Positions 39,409-48,880 of a stretch of DNA of 64,000 nt are shown here, piece by piece. The position numbers and the translations under genes are program-made. Under the pieces are notes generated by a model. That model made no database searches and had not been told where the DNA came from. It worked only from the letters and a program-made list of their open reading frames with translations. Positions within the stretch are counted from its first letter, which is position 1. Each line of letters begins with the position of its first letter. The stretch comes from Thiosulfatimonas sediminis (GTDB taxonomy: Bacteria > Pseudomonadota > Gammaproteobacteria > Thiomicrospirales > Thiomicrospiraceae): assembly GCF_011398355.1 (NCBI RefSeq), contig NZ_AP021889.1, forward strand, positions 1,488,001-1,552,000, read 5' to 3'.

Positions 39409-40578
39409 ATGATTACCTTTGACCACATTGACCTTGCCACATTTTTACAAGACTACTGGCAGAAAAAACCGCTGCTGCTTCGCAACGCCCTACCGAATTT
39501 TGAGACCCCTATCTCCGCCGAAGAACTCGCCGGCCTCTCTCTTGAGGACGAAATCGAAAGCCGCATGGTCATTCAGCATGGCGAGCAAGATTACGAGTTG
39601 CGTCGCGGTCCCTTTAGCGAAGAGGACTACGCCACGTTACCGGAAGAGAACTGGACTTTATTAGTGCAAGGGTGCGACCGTCTGCTGCCGGAGGTGGCCG
39701 ACATCCTCAACGACTTTGAGTTTTTGCCGCGCTGGCGTATTGACGACATTATGATCAGCTACGCCACCAAAGGCGGCAATGTCGGCCCGCACTTCGACCA
39801 TTACGATGTCTTCCTGCTGCAAGCCTCCGGTCAGCGCCACTGGCACATTACCCATCAAGACTGCGTTGAAGAGAACTATATTCAAGGCGTGGATTTGCGC
39901 CTGATGGAATGTTTTAAAGTGGAAGCGGATTTTGTTCTTAATCCCGGCGACATGCTCTATCTACCGCCGAAAGTCGGCCATCACGGCATTGCGCTTGACG
40001 ACCAATGCATGACTTTTTCCATCGGCTATCGCTCTTACCGCGGTCAAGAACTTTGGGACTCCTTAGGGGATCATCTCTCGGAGCACAACCTGTTTAAAGA
40101 GCTGTACCTCGACCCGGCAATGCGCCCTGGTATCAATCCCGGCGAAGTCACATCTGAGGCGGCTCAAGAAGCGCGTAAATTAATCGAAAGTAAACTGCAA
40201 GACCCAAAATTATTACAAACTTGGTTTGCGCGCTTTGCCTCGCAACTCGACCAAGCAGCGGCACAACAACTACCCGAACCGCTCAACGCAGAAGAAACGC
40301 CTGAACTAACCGATTTTATCGATGCACTCTATAACGAACACGGACTAATCAAAGATGCTGTCTGCCGTTTTGCGTATACCGATATTGAAGGCCAAACGCA
40401 ACTTTATATTAATGGTGCCATTTGGGATTGTGCGCAGACACCTGCTGAATTTATTCGATTATTAGCCAACCGCAACTTCCTCACGCGTGAAGACATTGCC
40501 AATTTCATCGAAAACAGTCACGTACAAGCTCTGCTATTCGATTTATGGAAACTGCAATATTTGGTGTTTATTGAATAA
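39409..40578 (+). CDS. roxA: Ribosomal protein uL16 arginine hydroxylase (cupin, RoxA/YcfD)
   Basis: Fe(II)/2-oxoglutarate-dependent oxygenase that hydroxylates an arginine of ribosomal protein L16. The 389-residue protein from MITFDHIDLA matches YcfD along its length: WRIDDIMISYA, the metal-binding HxD (His128, Asp130) in GPHFDHYDVF, and the distal histidine near residue 191 in PPKVGHHG. A C-terminal winged-helix domain follows. The longer frame from 39316 has no family-like N-terminus. Confidence 0.93.
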   Translation: MITFDHIDLATFLQDYWQKKPLLLRNALPNFETPISAEELAGLSLEDEIESRMVIQHGEQDYELRRGPFSEEDYATLPEENWTLLVQGCDRLLPEVADILNDFEFLPRWRIDDIMISYATKGGNVGPHFDHYDVFLLQASGQRHWHITHQDCVEENYIQGVDLRLMECFKVEADFVLNPGDMLYLPPKVGHHGIALDDQCMTFSIGYRSYRGQELWDSLGDHLSEHNLFKELYLDPAMRPGINPGEVTSEAAQEARKLIESKLQDPKLLQTWFARFASQLDQAAAQQLPEPLNAEETPELTDFIDALYNEHGLIKDAVCRFAYTDIEGQTQLYINGAIWDCAQTPAEFIRLLANRNFLTREDIANFIENSHVQALLFDLWKLQYLVFIE

Positions 40579-40621
40579 GCTCTAAAAACAATTACGCGAG
40601 ACAACAAAAGGATCTGTTTTT

Positions 40622-41482
40622 ATGAGCGATGCGCTAACCGTCACTTTAGAAAACTTTCATCAAAGCGTCATTGACAACTCGGAAAAATTACCAGTACTGG
40701 TCGACTTCTGGGCACCGTGGTGTAACCCATGCCAGCAGATAATGCCAATGCTCGAACAATTAGCCCAAGCACTCAAAGGGCGCTTTATTCTGGCTAAAAT
40801 TAATACGGAAGAACAGTGCCAACTGGCCGAGCACTTTCATGTGCAAAGCCTGCCGACCTTTAAAATTTGCTACAAAGGGAAAATTGTCGAGTCGATTGAG
40901 GGAGTACACCCCTCAGGCAAGTTTGTCGAGTTGCTCGAAAAATATATGCCTGCAGACGAATCAGAAAACCTGCGCCAGAAGGCACTGGTTGATCTACAAC
41001 TCGGTGACTACGAAAGCGCCTTGCAACAATTAGTCGCTGCCTCACAAGTCAACCCAAACAACTTCAAGATTCATTTAGACATTGTGAAAGTCTATATTGC
41101 ACAAGGTGAAATCGATAACGCCAAAACCTTAGCGCAACGCCTACCGGAAGATATTCGCCATTCACCAGAAATTAAAGCACTGATGGATAACATTAAATAC
41201 ATTGAAATTGCCAACTCCGCACCGCCGATGGCCGACATTTTGGAGCGCCTCGCAACCGAGCCTAATGATCCGGAAATGCTCTATGCATTAGCGATGCATC
41301 AACTGGCGAAAAATGAGAGTGCCGCAGCAATGCAAACTCTCTTACACCTGTTTAGCAACCACCGTGAATTTGGTGATGACGTGGCTCGTAAAACCTTATT
41401 AGAGCTGTTTGAAAACCGTAAACACAGCGAAACTGATCTGGTAAACCAGTATCGCCGTAAACTACAAAATCTCTTGTTTTAA
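40622..41482 (+). CDS. cnoX: Thioredoxin-TPR chaperedoxin (CnoX/YbbN-like)
   Basis: 286 residues: an N-terminal thioredoxin fold (1-110) followed by TPR-like helices (about 115-285). In E. coli, CnoX is a holdase that protects clients from over-oxidation and hands them to DnaK or GroEL. The thioredoxin site here is WCNPC (Cys34, Cys37), a full CxxC pair, whereas E. coli CnoX has only one of the two cysteines. This copy may therefore be an active reductase. It follows roxA by 43 bases with an AAAGGA ribosome site. Confidence 0.88.
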   Translation: MSDALTVTLENFHQSVIDNSEKLPVLVDFWAPWCNPCQQIMPMLEQLAQALKGRFILAKINTEEQCQLAEHFHVQSLPTFKICYKGKIVESIEGVHPSGKFVELLEKYMPADESENLRQKALVDLQLGDYESALQQLVAASQVNPNNFKIHLDIVKVYIAQGEIDNAKTLAQRLPEDIRHSPEIKALMDNIKYIEIANSAPPMADILERLATEPNDPEMLYALAMHQLAKNESAAAMQTLLHLFSNHREFGDDVARKTLLELFENRKHSETDLVNQYRRKLQNLLF

Positions 41483-41486
41483 CCGT

Positions 41487-41538
41487 AAGCTTTGGGCCTT
41501 AGGGAGACACCGTACAAGCCTCCCTAAACCTAAGCTTT
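41487..41538. terminator. Shared hairpin between convergent genes
   Basis: TTAGGGAG pairs with CTCCCTAA around a 13-base loop, extended by AAGCTT/AAGCTT at the base. It lies between the convergent cnoX-like and M16C protease stops and could end transcription from both sides, though the T tail is short (CTTTTC). Confidence 0.6.
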
Positions 41539-41556
41539 TCACTAAGAACCTTTAAA

Positions 41557-44478
41557 TTACAAATTCTTACAGTCAAAACCTTGCTCAATTAACATATCTT
41601 TTGTGCCGTTATGGGTTAAGACGGCATAAGAGGCAAGTTCTGGTTTGAAGTATTTGTCAGCCAATAAACGCAATTCATCAATAGTGGTCGAAATAACCCC
41701 TTGACGATACGCCATACGCACATCATAACTACGACCATAAAGCTGCTGGTAAAAGGCTTTTTTCATTTCACCCGCCGGAGACCCCGGTTTGTCAATCGAC
41801 GAAATCACATTCAAAATCGCTTCATCCACTTTTGCTTGTGTTGCTTCAGCAGACATCAACCAATCTTTGGCGCGAGCAAAGTCGTCAAACGTTTCCATCA
41901 AGCGTGGATCGCGATACGAATAGAACACAAAACCAGACGCTTCCGCATTAAAACTTGCACCGCCACCATAAGCGCCCCCTTTCTCTCGCACAGCAGTATG
42001 TAAAAAGCCATTACGTAAGCAAGCACTTAATACCGCCAATTTCGGCGCATCGACGTGCCCGCTCGGAACAGCCGGATAAGCCATCGCACAGAAATTCACC
42101 TGAGTGCTGGTAATCCAAGCCTGCTTAACCGCAGAGCCATCCGCGTGCAACTGGAAACGTTCCGCTAACGGATCGCTTGGAGCCTGTCCCCAACTGCGCT
42201 CCAATGCAGCAAGGTTATCTGCCACACCCTGTTCATCGGTAACCAATAAAGCCTGGCGAGGCGCACTCGCAATTTTTTGTGCAATCGTCTCTAACGAATC
42301 CGCAATGTGCGCGATCTTCTCCGGTGTATCTTGCAACTCTTGATACAACGCTTTAATCGAACGCACGCCAGCAAAACCGCTACGGGCAAATTTCCAATTG
42401 GCAATCGGTGAATAATTTTGCAAGGCCGCCATCATCGCGTAAGAATGGCCACTGCCGGTAATGCCTTGATCTATACCCGCACGAATCTGAGCAAACAGAT
42501 CACGTAAACGCTGATGTTCACCAAAATTAGGGCGGTGCAACGTATCGTGCAACACTTCACTCATCGCCATGGCATTATGGTTTAATGCCTTGGAACTTAA
42601 AATATAGTGGCTGTGTAACTTTTGGCTATCCGTTAGATGGTCTCGCAGTGCCGTACGTGCACTCAAGCCACCAGTTACCGCCGCTTGTAGCGCTTGTGTC
42701 TGCAAGTAATCACGGCCGGCAGAACCGATTTCGGTCAGTGCACTGCTAAAAAGCGGCATTAACACTTGCTCTTCTTCGCTTAGGGCCGGCATCTGCATCA
42801 ACAGTTGCTGATAGCTAATACCGTTACTGCCGCAAACATACTGACTGACGCCAAGCGAACCAACTTGGCGCTCAGTGGCCTGTGGATTTTTGATATCAAC
42901 GGGAATGTCTTCTTTAGTGACTTCTGGCAACAGACTCGGGTCATCCATCAGCGCTTGGCGCTCCGCTAATGCCAAAGACTGAGCAATAATTTGTTGCTTT
43001 TGTTCATCGGTTAATTGCGCTTCAATCTGCGCTAATTTCGCCAGTTCTTCATGCTCTTTTTGTGCTGAAAGCTTACTATCAGGACACATCGTCAAAGTGA
43101 TGCGGTGTGGATTATCCAACAGCCAAGTTTGAACCAGTTTCGGAATAAATTGCGGATCTTGAATCTCTTGCTCTAGCGCCTTAAGTGCGGCATCGACATC
43201 CAACAAGGCAATCGGATCACCGTCATGCATCGCGCCAGCCAATGATTGCAGAATCAACTGCAAACCATAAGGATAAGAATCGCCACCTACTTCTCGCTGC
43301 CCTAACTCCAACTGATGCAACATCGCTTGTAAGAGTTCCGGTGCAACACCTTCATTAACGATGCGTTGCAACTCCTCCAAAATCAACTGCTCAATGGCAT
43401 CGGTATGCTCCGCTTCAGAGCCTTGTACACCCAAAACAAACGCCATCTCTTTATTGGATTCTTCAAACCCACATAACGGTGATGGTGCTTCGGCTAAATC
43501 GGTGTCTTCCAATACGCGTCGCATTGGGCAAGAAGAGTTATCCAACAATACGGCAGACAGCAAATGCCCTTTAAGCACTTCCAGAGGATCTTTATTTTCA
43601 CCTAATAACCAAGCCACATTGATATAGGTATTTTGTGTGTTCTCATCGTCGTCCAAAGCGTAATGACGCAGTACTTTTTTGGGTGCGCTAAAACGTTCTT
43701 CTAAGGTGACGCCAATCTTTGCAACCTGCTCTGGAAAACGTGCCAAGGCCAAGTCTTCAAACTGACTTTGGTGGTCAAAAGCACTGATATCACCATAAGT
43801 CATAAACACTGAGTTAGACGGATGGTAATGCAATGCGTGGAAATCTTTTAACTGCTGATAGGTTAAATCAGGGATCGCTTCTGGCTCACCCCCCGAGTTG
43901 TAATGATAGGTGCTGGTCGGATAAAGTTCACTGGTTAGCGTCTGCCAAAGCGTTGAAACCGGCGAACTCATCGCCCCTTTCATTTCATTAAACACCACCC
44001 CTTTATAGGTCAACTGAGAATCGGGATTTTCCATTTCAGTAAACTCAAAACGGTGCCCTTCTTGCGCAAAATCTAATGGGTCTAAGTTCGGAAAAAACAC
44101 CGCATCCAGATAGACTTGCAACAGGTTTTGAAAATCTTTACGGTTTTCTGTGGCAAACGGGTAAGCCGTCCAATCACTGGATGTAAACGCGTTCATAAAG
44201 GTATTCAAAGAACGGCGAATCATCATAAAAAAGGGATCGCGTACTGGATATTTTTCTGAACCGCACAAGACTGTGTGTTCCAAAATATGCGCTACACCAG
44301 TCGAATCCATCGGCACAGTACGTAACGCCACCATAAAGACATTTTGTGGGTCATCGGCAGCCAGATGGTAATGCTCTGCGCCTGTCAGTTTATGGCGATA
44401 ATGCTCAACATTGACTTTTAAAGTGGCAATTTCGGTTGCGCCAAGATATTCAAATGCAGGATGAACTTTTGAACTCAT
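41557..44478 (-). CDS. M16C zinc metalloprotease (presequence protease family)
   Basis: 973-residue peptidasome of the insulinase superfamily, M16C type (PreP-like), which degrades peptides inside a closed chamber. The inverted zinc motif HILEH (His64, Glu67, His68) is intact, and the protein has the four-domain length of PreP. There is no signal peptide, so a cytoplasmic peptide scavenger is the likely role. The pnp terminator lies between it and pnp, so it needs its own promoter or readthrough. Confidence 0.92.
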   Translation of the reverse strand: MSSKVHPAFEYLGATEIATLKVNVEHYRHKLTGAEHYHLAADDPQNVFMVALRTVPMDSTGVAHILEHTVLCGSEKYPVRDPFFMMIRRSLNTFMNAFTSSDWTAYPFATENRKDFQNLLQVYLDAVFFPNLDPLDFAQEGHRFEFTEMENPDSQLTYKGVVFNEMKGAMSSPVSTLWQTLTSELYPTSTYHYNSGGEPEAIPDLTYQQLKDFHALHYHPSNSVFMTYGDISAFDHQSQFEDLALARFPEQVAKIGVTLEERFSAPKKVLRHYALDDDENTQNTYINVAWLLGENKDPLEVLKGHLLSAVLLDNSSCPMRRVLEDTDLAEAPSPLCGFEESNKEMAFVLGVQGSEAEHTDAIEQLILEELQRIVNEGVAPELLQAMLHQLELGQREVGGDSYPYGLQLILQSLAGAMHDGDPIALLDVDAALKALEQEIQDPQFIPKLVQTWLLDNPHRITLTMCPDSKLSAQKEHEELAKLAQIEAQLTDEQKQQIIAQSLALAERQALMDDPSLLPEVTKEDIPVDIKNPQATERQVGSLGVSQYVCGSNGISYQQLLMQMPALSEEEQVLMPLFSSALTEIGSAGRDYLQTQALQAAVTGGLSARTALRDHLTDSQKLHSHYILSSKALNHNAMAMSEVLHDTLHRPNFGEHQRLRDLFAQIRAGIDQGITGSGHSYAMMAALQNYSPIANWKFARSGFAGVRSIKALYQELQDTPEKIAHIADSLETIAQKIASAPRQALLVTDEQGVADNLAALERSWGQAPSDPLAERFQLHADGSAVKQAWITSTQVNFCAMAYPAVPSGHVDAPKLAVLSACLRNGFLHTAVREKGGAYGGGASFNAEASGFVFYSYRDPRLMETFDDFARAKDWLMSAEATQAKVDEAILNVISSIDKPGSPAGEMKKAFYQQLYGRSYDVRMAYRQGVISTTIDELRLLADKYFKPELASYAVLTHNGTKDMLIEQGFDCKNL

Positions 44479-44518
44479 AAAATTCCTTTAATAACAGTCT
44501 AATCTGTTGATTTTAATG

Positions 44519-44552
44519 AAAAAAAAGCCACTCAACATGAATGGCTTTTTAA
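44519..44552 (-). terminator. Intrinsic terminator of pnp
   Basis: Minus strand: AAAGCCATTC pairs with GAGTGGCTTT (one G-U) around ATGTT, followed by eight T residues. It lies between pnp and the M16C protease gene. Confidence 0.87.
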
Positions 44553-44571
44553 AACTGAAAACAATAATGAA

Positions 44572-46662
44572 TTATTCTTCAACAGCGGTCATTGAAAGTT
44601 TAACGCGACCTTGCTTATCAATGTCGGTTAGCTTAACACGAATTTCTTGACCTTCTTTTAAGTAATCATTCACATCATCAACACGTTCTGCTGCAATTTG
44701 TGAAACATGAACCAATCCTTCACGACCCGGCATATAGGCAACGAAAGCACCAAAATCAACAATCTTTTTAACCACCGCATCATAAATACGACCAATTTCT
44801 GGCTCAGCCGTAATTTCGTTAATGCGGTCAATTGCAATTTGTGCCATATCTGCATCAACCGCGGCGATTTTCACATTGCCATCGTCATCAAGTTCAATCG
44901 TACAGCCGCTCGCTTCAGTAATAGAGCGAATCATTGAACCGCCTTTACCGATGATTTCACGAACCTTTTCCGGTTTCACTTTCATAACAAAGAAACGCGG
45001 TGCTGTATTCGCAACTTCTTGATTTGAATGAGTAATTGCTTTAGCCATTTCACCTAAAATGTGCAAACGTCCTGCTTTTGCTTGTTCCAGCGCCATGGTC
45101 ATAATTTCTTCGGTAATCCCGTTGATTTTAATGTCCATTTGCAGAGCGGTAATCCCTTGCTCAGTCCCCGCAACCTTAAAATCCATATCCCCAAGATGAT
45201 CTTCATCCCCAAGGATATCGGATAATACCGCAAAGCCAGATTCTTCTTTAATCAGCCCCATCGCGATACCAGCAATCGGAGCAGCGATCGGCACACCAGC
45301 GTGCATCAATGACATCGACGTCCCGCAGACGGATGCCATTGAGCTCGAACCATTCGATTCAGTGATTTCAGAAACAACGCGAATAGTGTACGGAAATTCC
45401 GCTTCAGTAGGCAGCATCGCAGCAACCCCGCGACGAGCCAACATACCGTGACCAATTTCACGGCGTCCAGGGCTTCCAGTACGACCGCACTCACCTACTG
45501 AATAAGGAGGGAAGTTGTAATGCAACATAAAGCGGTCATGGTAAGAACCGGTTAGCTCATCGACAATCTTCGCATCTTTTTCGGTGCCAAGCGTGGTTAC
45601 TACCAACGCCTGAGTTTCCCCACGGGTAAACAGTGCAGAACCGTGTACTTGCGGTAAAACACCAACTTGGCAATCAATTTGACGAACCGTTTTAGTATCA
45701 CGACCATCAATACGCGGCTCACCAGCGATAATGCGCCCACGTACGACATTTTTTTGAACCTTACCAAACATCCCTTCAATTTCTTTGGCCGTGAACCCTT
45801 CTGGGTTGGTTTCTGAAACCATTAAAGCGTCCAAAGCTTTTGCTTTCGCTGCGTCTAAAGCCGCATAACGATCCATCTTGTCGGAGATTAGATACGCATC
45901 TGCAACATCTGCTTGAATCAGGCCAAACACCGCCTCTTTCAAGGCAATATTCTCTTCCGGCGCTTGCCAATTCCAAGCCGGCTTCGCCGCTTGCGCCGCA
46001 AAGGCTTCAATCGCATCAATCGCAACTTGCATCTGCTGATGACCGAACACCACTGCACCGAGCATAATATCTTCTGACAGTTCAGATGCTTCCGACTCAA
46101 CCATTAATACAGCGGCTTTAGTCCCAGCGACAGACAGTTCCAAATCAGAATTACGAAGCGTTTCTGGGCTTGGATTTAACAAATATTCTCCGTCAGCATA
46201 ACCAACAATCGCCGCACCAATCGGGCCATTAAAAGGCAAGCCAGAAATCGCTAAAGCGGCGGAGGTTCCCAACATGGCAGGAACTTCTGTACCCACTTTT
46301 GGATCCAATGCGATAACCGTTGCAATCACTTGTACTTCGTTATAAAACCCTTTTGGGAACAACGGACGGATTGGACGGTCAATCAAACGCGAGGTTAAGG
46401 TCTCTTTTTCTGAAGGACGCCCTTCACGCTTTAGAAAACCACCCGGAATTTTACCAGCCGCATAGGCTTTCTCTTGGTAATTAACGGTTAACGGGAAAAA
46501 ATCTTGCCCTTCATTCGCATTTTTAGAACCCACAACCGTTACCAATACACGGGTATCCCCCATGCCGATAATAACTGCGCCATCTGCTTGACGGGCAATT
46601 TCACCCGTTTCGAGAGTCACTTGATGGTTTCCGTACTGGAAAGCACTGGTAATTTTAGACAT
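44572..46662 (-). CDS. pnp: Polyribonucleotide nucleotidyltransferase (PNPase)
   Basis: Phosphorolytic 3'-5' exoribonuclease and degradosome component. The 696-residue protein has two RNase PH domains (about 1-215 and 310-545, the second with [20 protein letters not shown]), a KH domain ([12 protein letters not shown]) and a C-terminal S1 domain ([18 protein letters not shown]). Length is normal. The usual neighbour rpsO lies upstream, but an rpsO terminator and a long leader hairpin (46709-46761) separate them. In E. coli a leader duplex of this kind is cut by RNase III and used for autoregulation. Confidence 0.98.
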   Translation of the reverse strand: MSKITSAFQYGNHQVTLETGEIARQADGAVIIGMGDTRVLVTVVGSKNANEGQDFFPLTVNYQEKAYAAGKIPGGFLKREGRPSEKETLTSRLIDRPIRPLFPKGFYNEVQVIATVIALDPKVGTEVPAMLGTSAALAISGLPFNGPIGAAIVGYADGEYLLNPSPETLRNSDLELSVAGTKAAVLMVESEASELSEDIMLGAVVFGHQQMQVAIDAIEAFAAQAAKPAWNWQAPEENIALKEAVFGLIQADVADAYLISDKMDRYAALDAAKAKALDALMVSETNPEGFTAKEIEGMFGKVQKNVVRGRIIAGEPRIDGRDTKTVRQIDCQVGVLPQVHGSALFTRGETQALVVTTLGTEKDAKIVDELTGSYHDRFMLHYNFPPYSVGECGRTGSPGRREIGHGMLARRGVAAMLPTEAEFPYTIRVVSEITESNGSSSMASVCGTSMSLMHAGVPIAAPIAGIAMGLIKEESGFAVLSDILGDEDHLGDMDFKVAGTEQGITALQMDIKINGITEEIMTMALEQAKAGRLHILGEMAKAITHSNQEVANTAPRFFVMKVKPEKVREIIGKGGSMIRSITEASGCTIELDDDGNVKIAAVDADMAQIAIDRINEITAEPEIGRIYDAVVKKIVDFGAFVAYMPGREGLVHVSQIAAERVDDVNDYLKEGQEIRVKLTDIDKQGRVKLSMTAVEE

Positions 46663-46708
46663 GCATCATCCTTTCTAAGGTTTCATCTTTTAGCATTATA
46701 TGAATCTG

Positions 46709-46761
46709 AAACCTGAATCCCTAAGTGCTCGCCAGCAGCAAAGGCTTAGGGATTCAGGCTT
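46709..46761 (-). promoter_or_regulatory. Long leader hairpin of pnp (candidate RNase III site)
   Basis: CCTGAATCCCTAAG and CTTAGGGATTCAGG form a perfect 14-base-pair stem, extended by three more pairs, around a 19-base loop. It starts 47 bases upstream of the pnp ATG. Position and length match the RNase III-processed hairpin of E. coli pnp, which PNPase uses to repress itself. Confidence 0.7.
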
Positions 46762-46979
46762 AAAAGACCAATCAAGGGTTACAGATTCAAATCAAGGCTA
46801 CATTCTACTGCGTTAAAGCGTTTTGAGAACAACAAATCCGCAATTATTTGGCATTTTTATCGCGAATTTAGTGAACCAAACAGCGCGCAATAAAACAAAT
46901 CGAAAAGCACAATGATTCAAGAGGTACAGAATCCATGCAAATCACTACAACGAGCTTTTAACCTTTTAAAATAAAGTGG

Positions 46980-47020
46980 CAAAAAAAAAACCCACCGAGC
47001 AAAGCTGGGTGGGTTTTTTT
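46980..47020 (-). terminator. Intrinsic terminator of rpsO
   Basis: ACCCACC/GGTGGGT stem with long A and T runs on both sides, 35 bases past the rpsO stop; it can act in both directions. Confidence 0.85.
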
Positions 47021-47054
47021 GTCTGCCGTAACAGACTAGCGCTGGCTTTAAGTC

Positions 47055-47321
47055 TTACTTACGTAGACCTAAACGCTTGATAAGCGCAAGATATCTTTCA
47101 CCGTTTTTCTTGTGAAGATAATCTAGCAGTTTACGACGACGGCTAACCAAACGCAAAAGACCAGTACGAGAATGGTTATCTTGCTTGTGCTCTTTAAAGT
47201 GCTCGGTTAGGTATTTAATACGGTGAGTTAGAAGCGCAACTTGAACTTCTGGTGAACCAGTATCGTTTTCACAGGTCGCGTATTCAGCAACGATTTTTGC
47301 TTTTACTTCAGCATCAAACAT
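47055..47321 (-). CDS. rpsO: 30S ribosomal protein S15
   Basis: 88-residue S15, a primary 16S rRNA-binding protein of the 30S platform. The sequence shows the family core [35 protein letters not shown] and the basic RRRKLLDYL region. It has its own strong promoter and terminator, so although it sits in the classic truB-rpsO-pnp neighbourhood it is probably transcribed separately. Confidence 0.98.
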   Translation of the reverse strand: MFDAEVKAKIVAEYATCENDTGSPEVQVALLTHRIKYLTEHFKEHKQDNHSRTGLLRLVSRRRKLLDYLHKKNGERYLALIKRLGLRK

Positions 47322-47392
47322 GGTTTTTCTCCAATAGGATCGGTTTTCAATAAAAGTCTATTTCCGCAACCGATGACAGAAACAGGCTGTGA

Positions 47393-47420
47393 ATTTTAAT
47401 GATTTTGCTTAAATAGTCAA
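47393..47420 (-). promoter_or_regulatory. Sigma-70 promoter of rpsO
   Basis: TTGACT (47415-47420), a 16-base spacer and TAAAAT (47393-47398) on the minus strand, about 72 bases upstream of the rpsO start. Confidence 0.75.
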
Positions 47421-47472
47421 CCTGTCCGTAACAGATTAATGCACGCCCCTGCAATAAGAGCGATGTTTAAGG

Positions 47473-47964
47473 TTATTGACGACCAAAACCGTGCATATAG
47501 TGGCCTAACGCCGTCATGTCTTCGCCCATATGGCGCACTAAATTATCTAAGCTAACAATCGCATTTTCTAAAATGTTTACCGCAATATATGGCTCTTCAA
47601 CTTTTAGGCGATCGTACATCGAACGGGTCAACATCAAAAACTGAACACCATGCTTGGCACTGGCTTGCATACGCAAATTACGTGGGTTACGATCGAAAAA
47701 CGACATCTCGCCAATTAAGGAACCTTCGATTTGCGTCCCCACGGCAACATCATCACTATCCGGACCAATAAACTGAACTTTACCTTTTAAGATAAATCCC
47801 AGTGCTTCCCCAATTTCACCAACATCGGAAATGACATCACCACGATTGTATTGGCGTTCTTGCAAGTAAGGCATTAAACGCTCTACCTCTGCCAGATTAA
47901 GAGATTCACAAATCAAATGTTCTTGAAAGAATTTAAACAACTGTTCGGCGCTAATCGATAGCAT
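47473..47964 (-). CDS. Small cyclic-nucleotide-binding domain protein
   Basis: 163 residues made of one cNMP-binding (CRP-like) beta-roll with no DNA-binding helix-turn-helix. The phosphate-binding cassette is recognisable as GEMSFFDRNPRNLRMQA, retaining the Glu and Arg that usually contact the nucleotide. The C-terminal helices end in MHGFGRQ. I use the second ATG (47964) because AAGGA then lies six bases upstream. It follows the methyltransferase by 11 bases, so the two are probably one unit. A stand-alone sensor or protein-protein module is inferred; no specific function is known. Confidence 0.82.
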   Translation of the reverse strand: MLSISAEQLFKFFQEHLICESLNLAEVERLMPYLQERQYNRGDVISDVGEIGEALGFILKGKVQFIGPDSDDVAVGTQIEGSLIGEMSFFDRNPRNLRMQASAKHGVQFLMLTRSMYDRLKVEEPYIAVNILENAIVSLDNLVRHMGEDMTALGHYMHGFGRQ

Positions 47965-47975
47965 AAGCATTCCTT

Positions 47976-48866
47976 TTATTTATCATTACTTTGATCCGAC
48001 AATGGTTTACGCGCAATAAAAGTATTTAACGGGCGGCCATCTTTAATGCGCGTTATTTTATCAACAATCACCTCAAAACCCGAAAAAACTTGCGCTAACT
48101 CGCCCGCTTGCAGCAAAAAATTTGGATTTTTTGGCGAACTAAGCTCCTCGCCAAGGTCAATAAAGGTCTGCCAAAGAATATAACCACCTGGCGCCAACTG
48201 TTTTTTAAGCTGAGAGAGCAGCGGACGATTGAGGTAACGTACCCCAACAAACACATCAAACGCTCGCCCTTTGACATCTTGAGGCAGACAGTCTGCCACA
48301 GCAAGATCACAGCCGATAAATTTAACTTGAGCCCCGCTGGCTTGCGCTAACTGCTTGGCGCGTTTGAGAACACGCGCCTCTTTATCAATCGCACTGACGT
48401 GACAACCTTGCTTTGCTAAATAAACCGCATCACGACCACCACCACAACCGATATCCAAAACCAAAGGGCGTTGCACACCCAAACATGCTTGCAAATCGGC
48501 CAAATAGTCGGCAACAAAACATTGCACAACATCACTTGGTTGCCAGAGAGCACGAGATTCACGACCACTTTGCCAATGCGTTGGCAAAATTCGCTGCCAC
48601 GCCGCTAACTGTTGCGCCGAATCCAATACCATCGAACCGATGATTTGATAGTCTTTAGTGTCTAAAAACAGCGATGCACCCTCAATCTGCTGCTTATCTC
48701 CAACCAAAAACAAACTCGCGGGTGGCGGCGGCAATTGATTCAAACTCTCAAACAAATCGGAAAAAGGCAGATGCGTTGCGCCACCCAAATGACAATGCTG
48801 ATAAGCCGTTGCATCGCGCAAATCAAGGATTCCATCGGCTTGTTCAAAACGTGTCGCTTGCTGCAT
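47976..48866 (-). CDS. Rhodanese-like domain fused to a SAM-dependent methyltransferase
   Basis: 296 residues. Residues 1-95 look like a rhodanese domain (ILDLRDATAYQHCHLGGATH), but the active-site loop (VGDKQQIEGA) has no cysteine, so it should be catalytically dead. Residues about 115-285 form a class I methyltransferase with motif I VLDIGCGGGRDAVYLAKQG and an acidic residue at the end of strand 2 (SAIDKEA). The methyltransferase part resembles TehB/UbiE-like enzymes; the substrate is unknown. It lies 14 bases after truB within the translation gene cluster. Start chosen at ATG 48866 behind AAGGA. Confidence 0.83.
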   Translation of the reverse strand: MQQATRFEQADGILDLRDATAYQHCHLGGATHLPFSDLFESLNQLPPPPASLFLVGDKQQIEGASLFLDTKDYQIIGSMVLDSAQQLAAWQRILPTHWQSGRESRALWQPSDVVQCFVADYLADLQACLGVQRPLVLDIGCGGGRDAVYLAKQGCHVSAIDKEARVLKRAKQLAQASGAQVKFIGCDLAVADCLPQDVKGRAFDVFVGVRYLNRPLLSQLKKQLAPGGYILWQTFIDLGEELSSPKNPNFLLQAGELAQVFSGFEVIVDKITRIKDGRPLNTFIARKPLSDQSNDK

Positions 48867-48880
48867 CAAGTCGTTCCTTT

